NCBI GenBank assembly: GCA_021775455.1
Contig: JAJFHU010000053.1
Coordinates: 1 to 64,000, forward strand
Length of the DNA stretch: 64,000 bases
Direction: 5' to 3'
DNA from: Hyphomicrobiales bacterium
GTDB lineage: Bacteria; Pseudomonadota; Alphaproteobacteria; Rhizobiales; Rhizobiaceae
The notes beneath the pieces were generated by a model. The model was not told the DNA's origin. It worked only from the letters and a program-made list of their open reading frames with translations, and searched no databases. Positions 35,414 through 45,795 of the stretch are shown here, one piece after another (the first letter of the stretch is position 1; the number at the start of each line of letters is the position of its first letter). The position numbers and the translations under genes are program-made.

Positions 35414-38400
35414 TCAACTCGCAGTTTCCACCGCCAATCCGGCCAATTTGGATAGCACAACTGCTGCGCCCTTAAGCCGTTTTTCAGCAGTTGGCCAATC
35501 TCGCTGGAAAAACACGCTTTGATCCGGTCTTATCTTCGCCTCACTTGGCTGCTCGCCAATCCAGCCAATCAATCCGCCCGGGTTGGCGAACGTACCATTA
35601 CGGAATGTAATGACAACACCCTTTGGACCAGCCTCCACTTTTTCGACATTTGCAGTAAAACAAAGCGCCTTGATGAATACTATTTTCAGCAGGTGTTCTA
35701 CCTCTTCTGGCAATGATCCAAATCGGTCGATCATTTCCGCGCCAAACGCATCAATGTCTGATGATTCACGCAACTCAGCCAACCTTCGGTATAGGCCCAT
35801 CCGCAATGAAAGATCGGGAACATAAGATTCAGGAATGAGCACTGGCGTACCCACGGTTATTTGCGGTGACCACTTGTCCTCACCGATATAACTGTCATCC
35901 TCTCTCAATTCGGCAACAGCATCTTCGAGCATTTGCTGATAAAGCTCGTAACCTATTTCGCGTATTTGTCCTGATTGTTCTTCGCCGAGTAGGTTTCCGG
36001 ATCCTCTGATATCAAGATCGTGACTTGCAAGTTCAAATCCGGCTCCAATAGTGTCAAGAGACTGCAATACTTTTAGTCTTCGTTCTGCAGTATTCGTCAA
36101 CATACGATTTACCGGTAATGTAAACAGGGCATAGGCGCGGATTTTGGATCGCCCTACCCGACCGCGCAATTGATAGAGTTGCGCCAATCCGAACATGTCA
36201 GCACGATGGACGATTAGTGTATTGGCTGTAGGAATATCCAGACCCGATTCCACGATGGTTGTTGAAAGCAATACATCATATTGACCGTCGTAGAATGCGT
36301 TCATCGTGTCGTCGAGCTCACCCGGCGGCATTTGTCCGTATGCTACCGCTATTTTTAATTCAGGGACATGCTCCTCAAGGAACTGCCTGCGCTCTTCAAT
36401 GTCGCTGACACGTGGACATACATAAAAACTCTGTCCACCTCTGTACCGTTCCCGCAGCAAGGCCTCACGCACAACCAAGGGATCGAATGGCGATACGAAA
36501 GTTCGGACAGCCATTCGATCCACCGGGGCAGAAGCAATCAGGGAAAGTTCACGCACACCGGTCAGTGCCAATTGCAGCGTTCTGGGAATTGGAGTTGCCG
36601 ACAGGGTCAGTACGTGTACATCTGAACGCAATTCCTTCAAACGTTCCTTGTGCTTGACGCCAAATCGTTGTTCTTCATCGATTACCATCAGACCAAGGTT
36701 CTTGAATTCCATACCCGTGCCAAGCAAGGCATGCGTACCAATCACCAAGTCGACAGACCCGTCCTTCAAGCCTGCTTTAGTGCCTGATAGGGATTTCCCG
36801 CCCACCAAACGTGAAGCATGAGCGACATTGACCGGCAAATCCTGGAATCTATCGGAAAATGTCTTGAAATGTTGCCGGGCAAGCAGTGTAGTCGGCACAA
36901 CCACAGCCACCTGCTTGCCAGCCATAACCGCCACGAAGGCAGCCCGCAGCGCGACTTCTGTCTTGCCAAAACCGACATCTCCACAAATCAACCGATCCAT
37001 TGGGGATCCGGAGGCCATGTCGTCAAACACAGCTTCAATTGCCCGGAGTTGGTCTTCAGTTTCCTCATATGGAAAACGGGCAGCGAACTCGTCATATAGC
37101 CCATCAGTTGCAACGAGGCGATCAGTTGTTTTCAATGCGCGTTCTGCGGCAATACGGATCAATTGGTCAGCCATTTCAAGAATTTGCTTCTTGAGTTTTG
37201 CCTTCCGAGCCTGCCAGGCAGCGCCACCTAGCCGATCCAGCATGACTTCGGTATCTGAATTACCGTATCGAGACAGTAATTCAATGTTTTCTACGGGAAG
37301 AAAAAGCTTGTCATCGCTGGCATAACGCAATTCAAGACAATCGTGGGGAGCACCAGCAGCTTCAATGGTTTGAAGTCCGGCAAATTTTCCGATTCCGTGA
37401 TCGACGTGAACCACGATATCCCCTTCAGAAAGTGTGGCAACTTCCTGAATGAAATCCTTGTCTCTTCGTTTTCGACCAGATCGGCGTACTAGCCTGTCAC
37501 CCAGAATGTCCTGTTCGGCGATGATGGCGAATTCATCTGTTTCAAAGCCGTGCTCCAGGGGAAATGCTGCTATTCCTACCTGCTTTGCTGGAGAATTCCG
37601 GAAAGCCTCAAAATTTTCAATCTGCAAAAGATTGCCAAGGCCGTGTTCTTGCAACACTTGTGTCAAACGATCTCGCGAACCCATGCTCCAGGCAGCGATC
37701 AGGGTTTTCTTTTCGATCTTACGCAACGAAACCACATGCGATGCCAGCGCGTCAAACACGTTGGAACCACTCGTCCGCTCGACAGAAAAATTGTACCCCG
37801 GCTTGCCCTCCGCAGACAGAATTCTGGTTTTTGGAGACTCTGGTAAATCAAACGGGGTCAGTGTTACAACCTGGATCGCACCCAAGACATCTGTGAATTC
37901 ATCCGTTGCCAGGTAAGCCTGTTTCGGTTGCACGGGTTTATAAGGCGTTCCTCCCTCAAAAGCCGTTTCAATTGCCTGTTGACGGGCCTCAAAATGATCC
38001 AGAATTTGTTCGTGTCGATTGTTGGCTGCTTCCGGGCCATTATGGGCAATTGCAATTCGATAGCCGCCAAACCAGTCAAAGACAGTTTCGAGTTCTTCAA
38101 AGAACAGCGGTAACCAATGCTCCATACCAGCATAGCGCCTGCCTTCGCTAATTGCCTGGTAAAGAACGTCATCTCGGGTAGCGGCACCGAAGTTGGCAAC
38201 GTAATTCTGTCGGAAACGGGTAATTTTTTCTTCAGTGAGATTGATTTCGCTCATGGGTTTCAGCGAAAATTCCTTGAGCTGCGTGGTAGTGCGCTGGTTT
38301 TCGGGGTCAAAGGCCCGTATTGATTCCAGTGTATTACCGAAAAAATCCAACCGGACCGGCTCTGGATCTCCTGGTACAAACACATCCAATATTCCACCAC

Positions 38401-38914
38401 GAACGGCAAATTCACCGCTTTCACGAACCGTAGATGTGCGTTCAAATCCCAAACCTGAAATGGTGGTTACCAATTCCTCCAGATTGACTTGATTACCCGG
38501 GGAATAACTGGATTGCTGACCAATCAGTTCCACGCGAGGAAGATAGCGCTGCAATGCCGCATTTATGGTAGTCAGTACCAGAATTGGCTCTGAATCATTT
38601 GATTGCTGTGAAATCCGGGCAAGTGCCGCCGTCCGCTTGGCGATCACCGCTGCACTTGGTGACACCCGGTCGTAGGGCAAACAGTCCCAGGCTGGCAATT
38701 CGACAACTTCCAGCCACGGCGCAAAGAAATCGAGACATTCTGCGATACCAGCAAGCTGCCGATGATCAGCACAAATAAACGCGAGCCCCTTTCCCACATC
38801 TGGGTCACGGGCAAGTTTTGCCAGTACCAATGCCTCCTGCCCTTCAGCTACATTGGTGAGGACAGTGGGCGCTTGATTGCCAGTTGTGTTATTCCAGATG
38901 TTTTCGTTGAGCAT
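35414..38914 (-). CDS. mfd: Transcription-repair coupling factor
   Basis: An 1166-residue SF2 DNA translocase that removes stalled RNA polymerase and recruits UvrA. Order: UvrB-like N-terminal domain (damage recognition), RNA-polymerase-interacting CarD-like region (EGDIVVHVDHGIGKFAGLQ), then helicase motifs GDVGFGKTEVALRA (Walker A) and VIDEEQRFGVKHKERLK (DExQ), TATPIPRTLQ, LSTTIVESGLDIPTANTLI and QLRGRVGRS, and a C-terminal autoinhibitory domain. Full length, no defects. Starts ATG 38914, 9 bp downstream of the sdhE stop on the same strand, so co-transcribed. Confidence 0.97.
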   Translation of the reverse strand: MLNENIWNNTTGNQAPTVLTNVAEGQEALVLAKLARDPDVGKGLAFICADHRQLAGIAECLDFFAPWLEVVELPAWDCLPYDRVSPSAAVIAKRTAALARISQQSNDSEPILVLTTINAALQRYLPRVELIGQQSSYSPGNQVNLEELVTTISGLGFERTSTVRESGEFAVRGGILDVFVPGDPEPVRLDFFGNTLESIRAFDPENQRTTTQLKEFSLKPMSEINLTEEKITRFRQNYVANFGAATRDDVLYQAISEGRRYAGMEHWLPLFFEELETVFDWFGGYRIAIAHNGPEAANNRHEQILDHFEARQQAIETAFEGGTPYKPVQPKQAYLATDEFTDVLGAIQVVTLTPFDLPESPKTRILSAEGKPGYNFSVERTSGSNVFDALASHVVSLRKIEKKTLIAAWSMGSRDRLTQVLQEHGLGNLLQIENFEAFRNSPAKQVGIAAFPLEHGFETDEFAIIAEQDILGDRLVRRSGRKRRDKDFIQEVATLSEGDIVVHVDHGIGKFAGLQTIEAAGAPHDCLELRYASDDKLFLPVENIELLSRYGNSDTEVMLDRLGGAAWQARKAKLKKQILEMADQLIRIAAERALKTTDRLVATDGLYDEFAARFPYEETEDQLRAIEAVFDDMASGSPMDRLICGDVGFGKTEVALRAAFVAVMAGKQVAVVVPTTLLARQHFKTFSDRFQDLPVNVAHASRLVGGKSLSGTKAGLKDGSVDLVIGTHALLGTGMEFKNLGLMVIDEEQRFGVKHKERLKELRSDVHVLTLSATPIPRTLQLALTGVRELSLIASAPVDRMAVRTFVSPFDPLVVREALLRERYRGGQSFYVCPRVSDIEERRQFLEEHVPELKIAVAYGQMPPGELDDTMNAFYDGQYDVLLSTTIVESGLDIPTANTLIVHRADMFGLAQLYQLRGRVGRSKIRAYALFTLPVNRMLTNTAERRLKVLQSLDTIGAGFELASHDLDIRGSGNLLGEEQSGQIREIGYELYQQMLEDAVAELREDDSYIGEDKWSPQITVGTPVLIPESYVPDLSLRMGLYRRLAELRESSDIDAFGAEMIDRFGSLPEEVEHLLKIVFIKALCFTANVEKVEAGPKGVVITFRNGTFANPGGLIGWIGEQPSEAKIRPDQSVFFQRDWPTAEKRLKGAAVVLSKLAGLAVETAS

Positions 38915-38923
38915 GGGATATGG

Positions 38924-39211
38924 TCAGCTCAACCGATTGTTCGCGTAAGAACTGATTTTATCGAATAATGGTCGCAAGTCCTTGTGTGGAAAATCCAATT
39001 CGCCCGTAAACCATTGCAGCAGATCCCGGTCATTTTCCTCAAGTAATCTTTCAAAAGCACTTAGTTCCACACGATCGAGATCAAAAATATGCGCATCAGC
39101 ATAATTTCCAAGAATTATATCCATTTCCTTGATACCCCGGTGATTGGCGCGATACTGCATTCGCTTGCATCGCTTTTCGTCCGGACTGACACTATTGGAT
39201 AATTGCTTCAT
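38924..39211 (-). CDS. sdhE: Succinate dehydrogenase assembly factor 2 (FAD assembly)
   Basis: A 95-residue SdhE/Sdh5-type protein that helps attach FAD covalently to SdhA. The RGxxE signature reads NHRGIKEMDIILGNYAD, and DLLQWFTGELDFP follows, both typical. It lies between recG (divergent) and mfd (downstream), the usual Rhizobiales order. The 5' ends of sdhE and recG are 112 bp apart. Confidence 0.9.
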   Translation of the reverse strand: MKQLSNSVSPDEKRCKRMQYRANHRGIKEMDIILGNYADAHIFDLDRVELSAFERLLEENDRDLLQWFTGELDFPHKDLRPLFDKISSYANNRLS

Positions 39212-39323
39212 GCGGTTGGAACATTCCCTGTTTGGAGCGCTCTATTAACGCAGCGCGCGCGCCGCCTGCAAGACATTTGTTTTCCTTGCCGCCATTGGTT
39301 GGAACTGGCAAGCTGTCGACAAG

Positions 39324-41432
39324 ATGCGTCCAACCATTCTCAATCCCCTGTTTGCCTCAGTGACAGTACTTCCAGGCATTGGAAGCAAATTTGCGGCAGC
39401 TTTGGCGCGCCTTTTGCACGGGGGCAATACAAGCAAAGAACCGAGAATCGTTGACCTGTTGTTTCACCTGCCCCATTCGGTGATTGACAGGCGCAACCAG
39501 CCGGGTATTGGCAAAGCACTGGAAGGCTCGATTGCCACATTCAGGGTACATGTGGATCGTCACCTTCCCCCGCCTCGCGGCAACCGGCGTGTGCCCTATC
39601 GAATAGAGGTACACGATGAAACCGGTAGCATGCTTCTTGTATTTTTTAATCCACGCGGTGACTGGTTGGAAAAAACCATGCCAATTGGTGAAAAGCGTTA
39701 CATCAGTGGAAGAGTCGAATATTTCAACGGCAAACCAAATATGGTTCATCCAGACTACATGGTGGAAGAAGGCGAATTCGCAACTTTGCCACTCCTTGAA
39801 CCAGTATACGGGACAACCAGTGGCCTTTCCCCAAAAGTACTGCGCCGATCGATCCACTCGGCAGTGGAGAAATTGCCAAACCTCTTGGAGTGGGTTGATG
39901 AGAGCCTGATTACACGCGAGAATTGGTCCACATTCCGGCAATCAGTGGAGAGGCTGCATCATCCATGCGATGTTCTCGACATTGATCCCAAAAACTCCGC
40001 AAGACGAAGGCTGGCCCATGATGAGTTGTTGGCTGGTCAGTTGGCGCTGGCACTTCTGCGTCTTCGCTTACGAAAATCCGCAGGGCAAAAAAGAAAAGGT
40101 AATGGCAACCTTTCCAATAAAGCGATTGATCTTTTCCCGTATTCACTAACAGGCGCCCAGCTGCGGTCCATTACAGAGATCGCCTCTGATTTGGAAAAGC
40201 CGGAGCGAATGCTGAGGTTATTGCAGGGGGACGTTGGTTCAGGGAAAACCTTCGTTGCCCTGATTTCAATGCTGCAAGTAATTGAAAGCGGAAGTCAGGC
40301 GGCCATCATGGCACCAACGGAGATATTGGCTCGGCAGCATTTCGCGGGTATTGAAACCATATGCCGCGAAATCGGAGTTTCAATTGCAATTCTTACCGGC
40401 CGCGAAAAGGGAAAGGCAAGAGCGACCATTCTGGAAGGCCTGGCAAGTGGTGAAACCAAATTGCTGGTGGGAACCCATGCACTCTTTCAGTCCGACGTTG
40501 TGTTCGAGGATTTGGGTTTGGCTGTTATTGATGAGCAGCATCGTTTTGGCGTGCATCAGCGACTTTCACTCGGTGACAAGGGCGAAGCAACAGATGTGTT
40601 GGTGATGACCGCTACACCAATTCCAAGAACACTGGTTCTAACTGCTTATGGCGACATGGATGTTTCCAGACTGGATGAAAAACCACCAGGTCGTCAAAAG
40701 GTTCAAACAAACGCGCTTGCATCAGATAGACTGGACGAGCTTATCGAAAGAATTGGGAACGCAATAAAATCGGATAAAAAGGCGTTCTGGATATGCCCTT
40801 TGGTGGAGGAAAGCGAATTTTTGGAACTGATCTCTGCTGAAGACCGTTTTAAAATCCTGAAAGAACGGCTTGGAGGCGGAGTTGGCCTGGTGCATGGCCG
40901 AATGACTGCAGTTGACAAATCCAAAGCCATGGAATCTTTTCGTATCGGTCAGACAAAATTACTTGTGGCAACCACAGTTATTGAAGTCGGAGTAGATGTT
41001 CCTGATGCCACAATCATGGTAATTGAACATGCCGAGCGATTTGGGTTGGCGCAGTTACACCAATTGCGTGGTCGCGTCGGTCGGGGTAGCGAGGCATCAA
41101 GCTGCATCCTGCTCTACAAGGGCCCTCTTGGAGATACTGCCAAGGCGCGAATAAACGTCATGCGCGAGACGGATGACGGCTTTCGTATCGCCGAAGAAGA
41201 CTTGAAACTACGCGGCGAAGGTGATGTGCTGGGGACACGGCAATCGGGTATGCCAGGCTTTAACCTGGCCGCAATGGAGCATCATGCGGATTTGCTGGAT
41301 GTTGCACGCGATGGAGCACGGATGATCATTAACTCCAATCCAGAACTCAAAGGTGACCAGGGAGAAGCGCTCAGACTTCTGCTTTACCTGTTTGGACAGG
41401 ATCAGGCCATTCGGCTCTTGCGAGCTGGTTAA
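39324..41432 (+). CDS. recG: ATP-dependent DNA helicase RecG
   Basis: A 702-residue SF2 helicase remodelling stalled replication forks and Holliday junctions. The N-terminal wedge/OB domain (VDRHLPPPRGNRRVPYRIEV; FFNPRGDWLE) precedes motif I GDVGSGKTFVAL, DEQHRFGVHQR, TATPIPRTL, ATTVIEVGVDVPDATIMVI and QLRGRVGRG. Length and motifs are complete. Divergent from sdhE/mfd and convergent with the DUF502 gene. Confidence 0.96.
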   Translation: MRPTILNPLFASVTVLPGIGSKFAAALARLLHGGNTSKEPRIVDLLFHLPHSVIDRRNQPGIGKALEGSIATFRVHVDRHLPPPRGNRRVPYRIEVHDETGSMLLVFFNPRGDWLEKTMPIGEKRYISGRVEYFNGKPNMVHPDYMVEEGEFATLPLLEPVYGTTSGLSPKVLRRSIHSAVEKLPNLLEWVDESLITRENWSTFRQSVERLHHPCDVLDIDPKNSARRRLAHDELLAGQLALALLRLRLRKSAGQKRKGNGNLSNKAIDLFPYSLTGAQLRSITEIASDLEKPERMLRLLQGDVGSGKTFVALISMLQVIESGSQAAIMAPTEILARQHFAGIETICREIGVSIAILTGREKGKARATILEGLASGETKLLVGTHALFQSDVVFEDLGLAVIDEQHRFGVHQRLSLGDKGEATDVLVMTATPIPRTLVLTAYGDMDVSRLDEKPPGRQKVQTNALASDRLDELIERIGNAIKSDKKAFWICPLVEESEFLELISAEDRFKILKERLGGGVGLVHGRMTAVDKSKAMESFRIGQTKLLVATTVIEVGVDVPDATIMVIEHAERFGLAQLHQLRGRVGRGSEASSCILLYKGPLGDTAKARINVMRETDDGFRIAEEDLKLRGEGDVLGTRQSGMPGFNLAAMEHHADLLDVARDGARMIINSNPELKGDQGEALRLLLYLFGQDQAIRLLRAG

Positions 41433-41455
41433 TGTCACACCCATAGCGCATTTGA

Positions 41456-42154
41456 TTATTTGGTGACTTTTGGCTTTCGACGCGGTGTGCTCTTTCTTTT
41501 CGCGGATTTTAAATGTTCAGGCGCTACCAGGCCTGCCGAAATTACAAGTTTGGCAGCATCTTCTACTTTCATGTCCAATTCAATCAGATCTTTCTTGGGC
41601 ACAAACAACAAAAATCCTGATGTGGGGTTTGGGGTCGTTGGCAAGAACACGCTTGCGGTTTCGAAACCCTTCTCATTTAACCTTACTTCCACCTCCCCCT
41701 TGGTGTCGGTGGCAATGAACACGATTGCGAAAATACCTTTGCGTGGATATTCCAGAATTCCGACTTTTTTGAATGAATCCGTTTTGTCAGAAAGCACAGT
41801 TTGGAAAATTTGTTTGAGACCGGAATAGATATTGCGAACAAGCGGCATTCTGTTAAGCAACCGCTCCCCATAACCCACAACGGTACGGCCAATAATGTTT
41901 GCCGTCAGAAAGCCCACCATTGTGATTATGAATATCGCAACGATAAGACCGAAGCCCGGAATGGCAACCGGCAAATAATTGTCGGGATTGTACCCAAATG
42001 GAATGTAAGGCTTAACCCAACCATCCACCCACTGGATCAAACTCCAGGTGAGGTACACGGTGATTGCCAACGGCGCGCAAATAATCAGGCCGGTCAGAAA
42101 ATAATTCCGCAACCTCGTCAGCCCACCCGATTTCATACGTGGTTTTTCCAACAA
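41456..42154 (-). CDS. DUF502 family inner-membrane protein
   Basis: A 232-residue protein with two N-terminal membrane helices (NYFLTGLIICAPLAITVYLTW; AIPGFGLIVAIFIITMVGFL) and a soluble C-terminal part containing RNIYSGLKQIFQTVL and PNPTSGFLLFVPKKD, the DUF502 signatures. Function unknown. A basic tail (KRKSTPRRKPKVTK) ends it. An internal ATG at 42136 is an alternative start. It sits between recG and glmS as in other Hyphomicrobiales. Confidence 0.85.
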   Translation of the reverse strand: MLEKPRMKSGGLTRLRNYFLTGLIICAPLAITVYLTWSLIQWVDGWVKPYIPFGYNPDNYLPVAIPGFGLIVAIFIITMVGFLTANIIGRTVVGYGERLLNRMPLVRNIYSGLKQIFQTVLSDKTDSFKKVGILEYPRKGIFAIVFIATDTKGEVEVRLNEKGFETASVFLPTTPNPTSGFLLFVPKKDLIELDMKVEDAAKLVISAGLVAPEHLKSAKRKSTPRRKPKVTK

Positions 42155-42277
42155 TTGGCCTATCCTGTGAAAATGTCCAAGTGCACATATAGCGGATCGG
42201 TAAGTAAATTAAAGGCGTAACCGCCAAGAATTGTACAATTGAGGAAAATCGCATTCAAATGCAGTGAGAACCAATCG

Positions 42278-44104
42278 CTATTCGACCGTAACTGACTTCG
42301 CCAGGTTACGTGGTTGGTCAACATCAGTGCCCATTAGTACCGCCGTGTGATAGGCAAGCAATTGTACGGGAATTGCATAGACCAGCGGAGTCAAGATTTC
42401 TGGAACCTCGGGCATTATAATAGTGTGATCAGTTTTCATGCCGGCAGCAGCTGCGCCCTTTTCATCTGTAATAAGAATGATCCGGCCACCTCTTGCGGCA
42501 ACTTCCTGCATATTGGAAACCGTCTTGTCGAATATGCGGTCATAGGGTGCGATCACGACAACCGGCATATCTTCGTCAATCAACGCGATTGGCCCGTGCT
42601 TCAATTCACCGGCTGCATAACCTTCTGCATGAATATAGGATATTTCCTTGAGCTTAAGCGCGCCTTCCAGCGCTAACGGATAGCTCGTGTCACGCCCCAG
42701 ATAAAGGACGTGTTTCACCTTTGCGAGATCATGGGCAACTTTTTCAATTTCGCTTTCAAGTTTAAGCGCGCGATTGATGTAGCGCGGAGCTTCGGTTACA
42801 TCGCGCACCAATTGATGTTCTTCTTCCGCGCTTAATGCTCCTCGAGCTCTACCTGCCGCAATAGCCAGTGAAACCAACGTTGAAAGCTGGCAAGTGAATG
42901 CCTTGGTTGACGCAACCCCGATTTCCGGTCCCGCAAGAGTTGGAAAAACAATCGAGGATTCGCGTGCTATGGTCGATTCATGCACATTAACAATCGATCC
43001 AATATGCTGTTTTTGATCACGGCAATATCGCAAGCTTGCCAGGGTATCTGCAGTTTCACCCGATTGGGAAATGAACAGCGACAACCCACCTTCAGTCATC
43101 GGCATTTCGCGATAGCGAAATTCAGAAGCAATATCGATATCAACCGGTAATCTAGCGTAACGCTCGAACCAGTACTTGCTGACCAGCCCGGCGAGATAGG
43201 CTGTGCCGCATGCCGAGATGGAAATTCTGTCAATTTTGGAAAAATCAAAAGGCATGTCTACCGGCAAACGTGCTTCGCATTTTCCGAAATCGAGGTAATG
43301 CGAAAGGGTGTGCGATACGACTTCTGCCTGCTCGTAAATTTCTTTCTGCATGAAATGGCGGTGATTGCCTTTGTCCACCATCAGGCTACTGCCAACTGAA
43401 AGTTGTTTAACGCGTTCTACAGGGCTTCCATCAGTGTCAAAGATTTGGAGTGAGTTTCGCTTAATGATGCACCAGTCACCATCCTCCAAATAAGTAACCT
43501 GATTTGTAAACGGAGCCAATGCAATCGCATCTGAACCAATATACATCGAGTTTTCACCATGACCGACCGCCAATGGCGGGCCGTTTCGTGCACCAATCAT
43601 GAGATTAGGCTCATCCTTGAACATCAAGGCAATGGCAAATGCACCTTCCAATCGTTTAAATGCCTGTCGGGCAGCTTCAGCTGGCTTCATTCCCTGTTTG
43701 AGATTCCGCGCGACCAAATGGGCTACTACTTCTGTATCTGTTTCAGAGCTGAACACATAACCGTCAGCAATCAACTCATCCTTAAGTTCACGGAAGTTTT
43801 CAATGATGCCGTTGTGAACAAGCGCTACATTTTCAGAAAAATGGGGATGCGCGTTGGTTTCGTTGGGAACACCATGGGTTGCCCAGCGGGTATGGCCAAT
43901 CCCGATCGTACCGCTGAGAGGAGCTTCATCCAGCCGCGCCGCCAAATTGACAAGTTTACCTTCGGCACGACGTCGATCCAGACCGGTACTTTCAAGCGTT
44001 GCTACCCCGGCAGAATCATAACCTCGATATTCAAGCCGCTTAAGCGCGTCCACCAACAACGGTGCAACCGCTTCATTTCCGATAATTCCAACAATTCCGC
44101 ACAT
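42278..44104 (-). CDS. glmS: Glutamine-fructose-6-phosphate aminotransferase (isomerising)
   Basis: A 608-residue enzyme making glucosamine-6-phosphate for peptidoglycan and LPS. The N-terminus MCGIVGIIG has the catalytic Cys2 of the glutaminase domain; GHTRWATHG and SSETDTEVVAHL follow. Two SIS domains bind fructose-6-phosphate (SACGTAYLAGL; SQSGETADTLASLR; GRDTSYPLALEGALKLKEISY). The C-terminus RNLAKSVTVE is standard. GGAAAG is 6 bp before the ATG. No glmS ribozyme is expected or seen. It lies downstream of glmU. Confidence 0.96.
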   Translation of the reverse strand: MCGIVGIIGNEAVAPLLVDALKRLEYRGYDSAGVATLESTGLDRRRAEGKLVNLAARLDEAPLSGTIGIGHTRWATHGVPNETNAHPHFSENVALVHNGIIENFRELKDELIADGYVFSSETDTEVVAHLVARNLKQGMKPAEAARQAFKRLEGAFAIALMFKDEPNLMIGARNGPPLAVGHGENSMYIGSDAIALAPFTNQVTYLEDGDWCIIKRNSLQIFDTDGSPVERVKQLSVGSSLMVDKGNHRHFMQKEIYEQAEVVSHTLSHYLDFGKCEARLPVDMPFDFSKIDRISISACGTAYLAGLVSKYWFERYARLPVDIDIASEFRYREMPMTEGGLSLFISQSGETADTLASLRYCRDQKQHIGSIVNVHESTIARESSIVFPTLAGPEIGVASTKAFTCQLSTLVSLAIAAGRARGALSAEEEHQLVRDVTEAPRYINRALKLESEIEKVAHDLAKVKHVLYLGRDTSYPLALEGALKLKEISYIHAEGYAAGELKHGPIALIDEDMPVVVIAPYDRIFDKTVSNMQEVAARGGRIILITDEKGAAAAGMKTDHTIIMPEVPEILTPLVYAIPVQLLAYHTAVLMGTDVDQPRNLAKSVTVE

Positions 44105-44270
44105 GGAAATCTTTCCCCGTGAGCCCGCTACACTATCCGTTTAATTGGTTGCAGTGGACAAGAAAACTCAATTCAGGTTTCGCAATGTTTCGATGCAAGA
44201 TTAGTACCAAATCCCTGAAACTTGCCTATTTGCAGATTATTTTCCAGCTTATGGTAAATAATTCAATAAC

Positions 44271-45620
44271 TTATGAGCTGTCATTTTTGCCTCTATAACG
44301 CTCTCTCAGTGTTGCGGCATGTCCCTCTTTGTTCGTTTGGCGACCCCGAGCCACGCCAAGGGCATCGATTGGAACGTCTTCAGTTATAACGCTACCGGAG
44401 GCTACATAGGCACCATCACCAATGGTAACCGGTGCAACAAGCGATGAATTGGATCCGATAAACACATTGGCACCAATGATAGTCTTGTGTTTATTAAATC
44501 CGTCATAGTTACAAGTGATAGTCCCCGCGCCAATGTTCGCCTTGCTGCCCACATCGGCATCTCCGATGTAAGTAAGATGATTAATCTTGGCACCCGCATG
44601 AATGTGGGCGTTCTTGATTTCAACGAAATTACCAGCCCGGCTTCCTGAATCCATCACACTCCCAGGTCGCAGCCTGGCAAACGGACCAATGTTTACACCC
44701 TCACCAATCTTTGCACCCTCCAAGTGTGAATAAGCACGAATGGTTGATCCCGACCCCACCTCGACACCGCGGCCAAAGAACACATTCGGCTCCAAAACGA
44801 CGTCCGGCGCGAGTTTGGTATCGTGATGCAAAAATACGGTCTCGGGAGAAAGCATCGTCACCCCGTTTTGCATCGCCTCGCGACGTGCCCTCTTTTGCCA
44901 GATTGATTCTGCAAGTGCCAGTTCAGCGCGGGTATTTACACCCAACAACTCCTCTTTCGATGCTTCAAGCGCCAGAACATTCAATCCCTGTTTTGATGCA
45001 ACCTCAACAATGTCTGTCAAGTAATACTCGCCGCGTTTATTGCGGTTACCAATGGCACTAACCAGTTCAAGTGCCTTCGAACCGTTAATTGCCATAATGC
45101 CACCATTGCAAAGCGAAATTCGCAGTTCTTCCTCACTGGCTTCCTTGTGCTCCCGAATCCTGATCAGCTGTTCATCGATGACAATAAACCGCCCGTATCC
45201 ATCTGGATCTTCAGTCTGAAACCCAACCGCTGCTACATCGGCTCCATTTGCCAATGCCTGACGCATTTGAAGTAGCGTGTCCTGCGTAATCAGTGCTGTA
45301 TCTCCAAACAGGACCAGAACATCATCATATCTCCGGGAAAGAGCATCCTTTGCTGCCATCACTGCATGAGCAGTTCCAAGGCGCTCTTCCTGCTTGAAAA
45401 GCTCGATTTTGTCGCTTTCCGATGATGCGATATCACCGACCTTGTTTCCGCCATTACCAACCACCAGAGCAATGGCATCAGTTCCAGCCTCTATAACGCC
45501 ACGCAGAACGTGACTGATCATAGGTAACCCACCGACCTCATGCAGGACTTTCGGCTTGTCGGACCGCATCCGTGTTCCCTCGCCTGCTGCGAGGATGATG
45601 GTTAAACAGGTGCGCGCCAT
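44271..45620 (-). CDS. glmU: Bifunctional UDP-N-acetylglucosamine pyrophosphorylase / glucosamine-1-P acetyltransferase
   Basis: A 449-residue enzyme that acetylates GlcN-1-P and couples it to UTP, giving UDP-GlcNAc. The N-terminal uridyltransferase has [20 protein letters not shown]; the C-terminal half is a left-handed beta-helix of hexapeptide repeats ([37 protein letters not shown]). AGGA lies 7 bp before ATG. It is followed by glmS after 166 bp, so the last two amino-sugar steps are adjacent. Confidence 0.96.
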   Translation of the reverse strand: MARTCLTIILAAGEGTRMRSDKPKVLHEVGGLPMISHVLRGVIEAGTDAIALVVGNGGNKVGDIASSESDKIELFKQEERLGTAHAVMAAKDALSRRYDDVLVLFGDTALITQDTLLQMRQALANGADVAAVGFQTEDPDGYGRFIVIDEQLIRIREHKEASEEELRISLCNGGIMAINGSKALELVSAIGNRNKRGEYYLTDIVEVASKQGLNVLALEASKEELLGVNTRAELALAESIWQKRARREAMQNGVTMLSPETVFLHHDTKLAPDVVLEPNVFFGRGVEVGSGSTIRAYSHLEGAKIGEGVNIGPFARLRPGSVMDSGSRAGNFVEIKNAHIHAGAKINHLTYIGDADVGSKANIGAGTITCNYDGFNKHKTIIGANVFIGSNSSLVAPVTIGDGAYVASGSVITEDVPIDALGVARGRQTNKEGHAATLRERYRGKNDSS

Positions 45621-45795
45621 GATGGTATCCTGAGTTTCATACTAATTGCCGAGTCGCCAAAACAGGGGCAATGCTTGACATAAACAATCTTGGCGCCAAA
45701 AAACAGTACCATCATAATTTCTTCACCCGTCATATGCGGAGTTCACAACAATTTCCCCAGAAACTGAACCAAATGCCAAGCCATTTGCCTATTCA

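Noticed and set aside
44105-44270. glmS ribozyme or riboswitch upstream of glmS
   Set aside because: Such ribozymes belong to Firmicutes and no matching core sequence is seen here.
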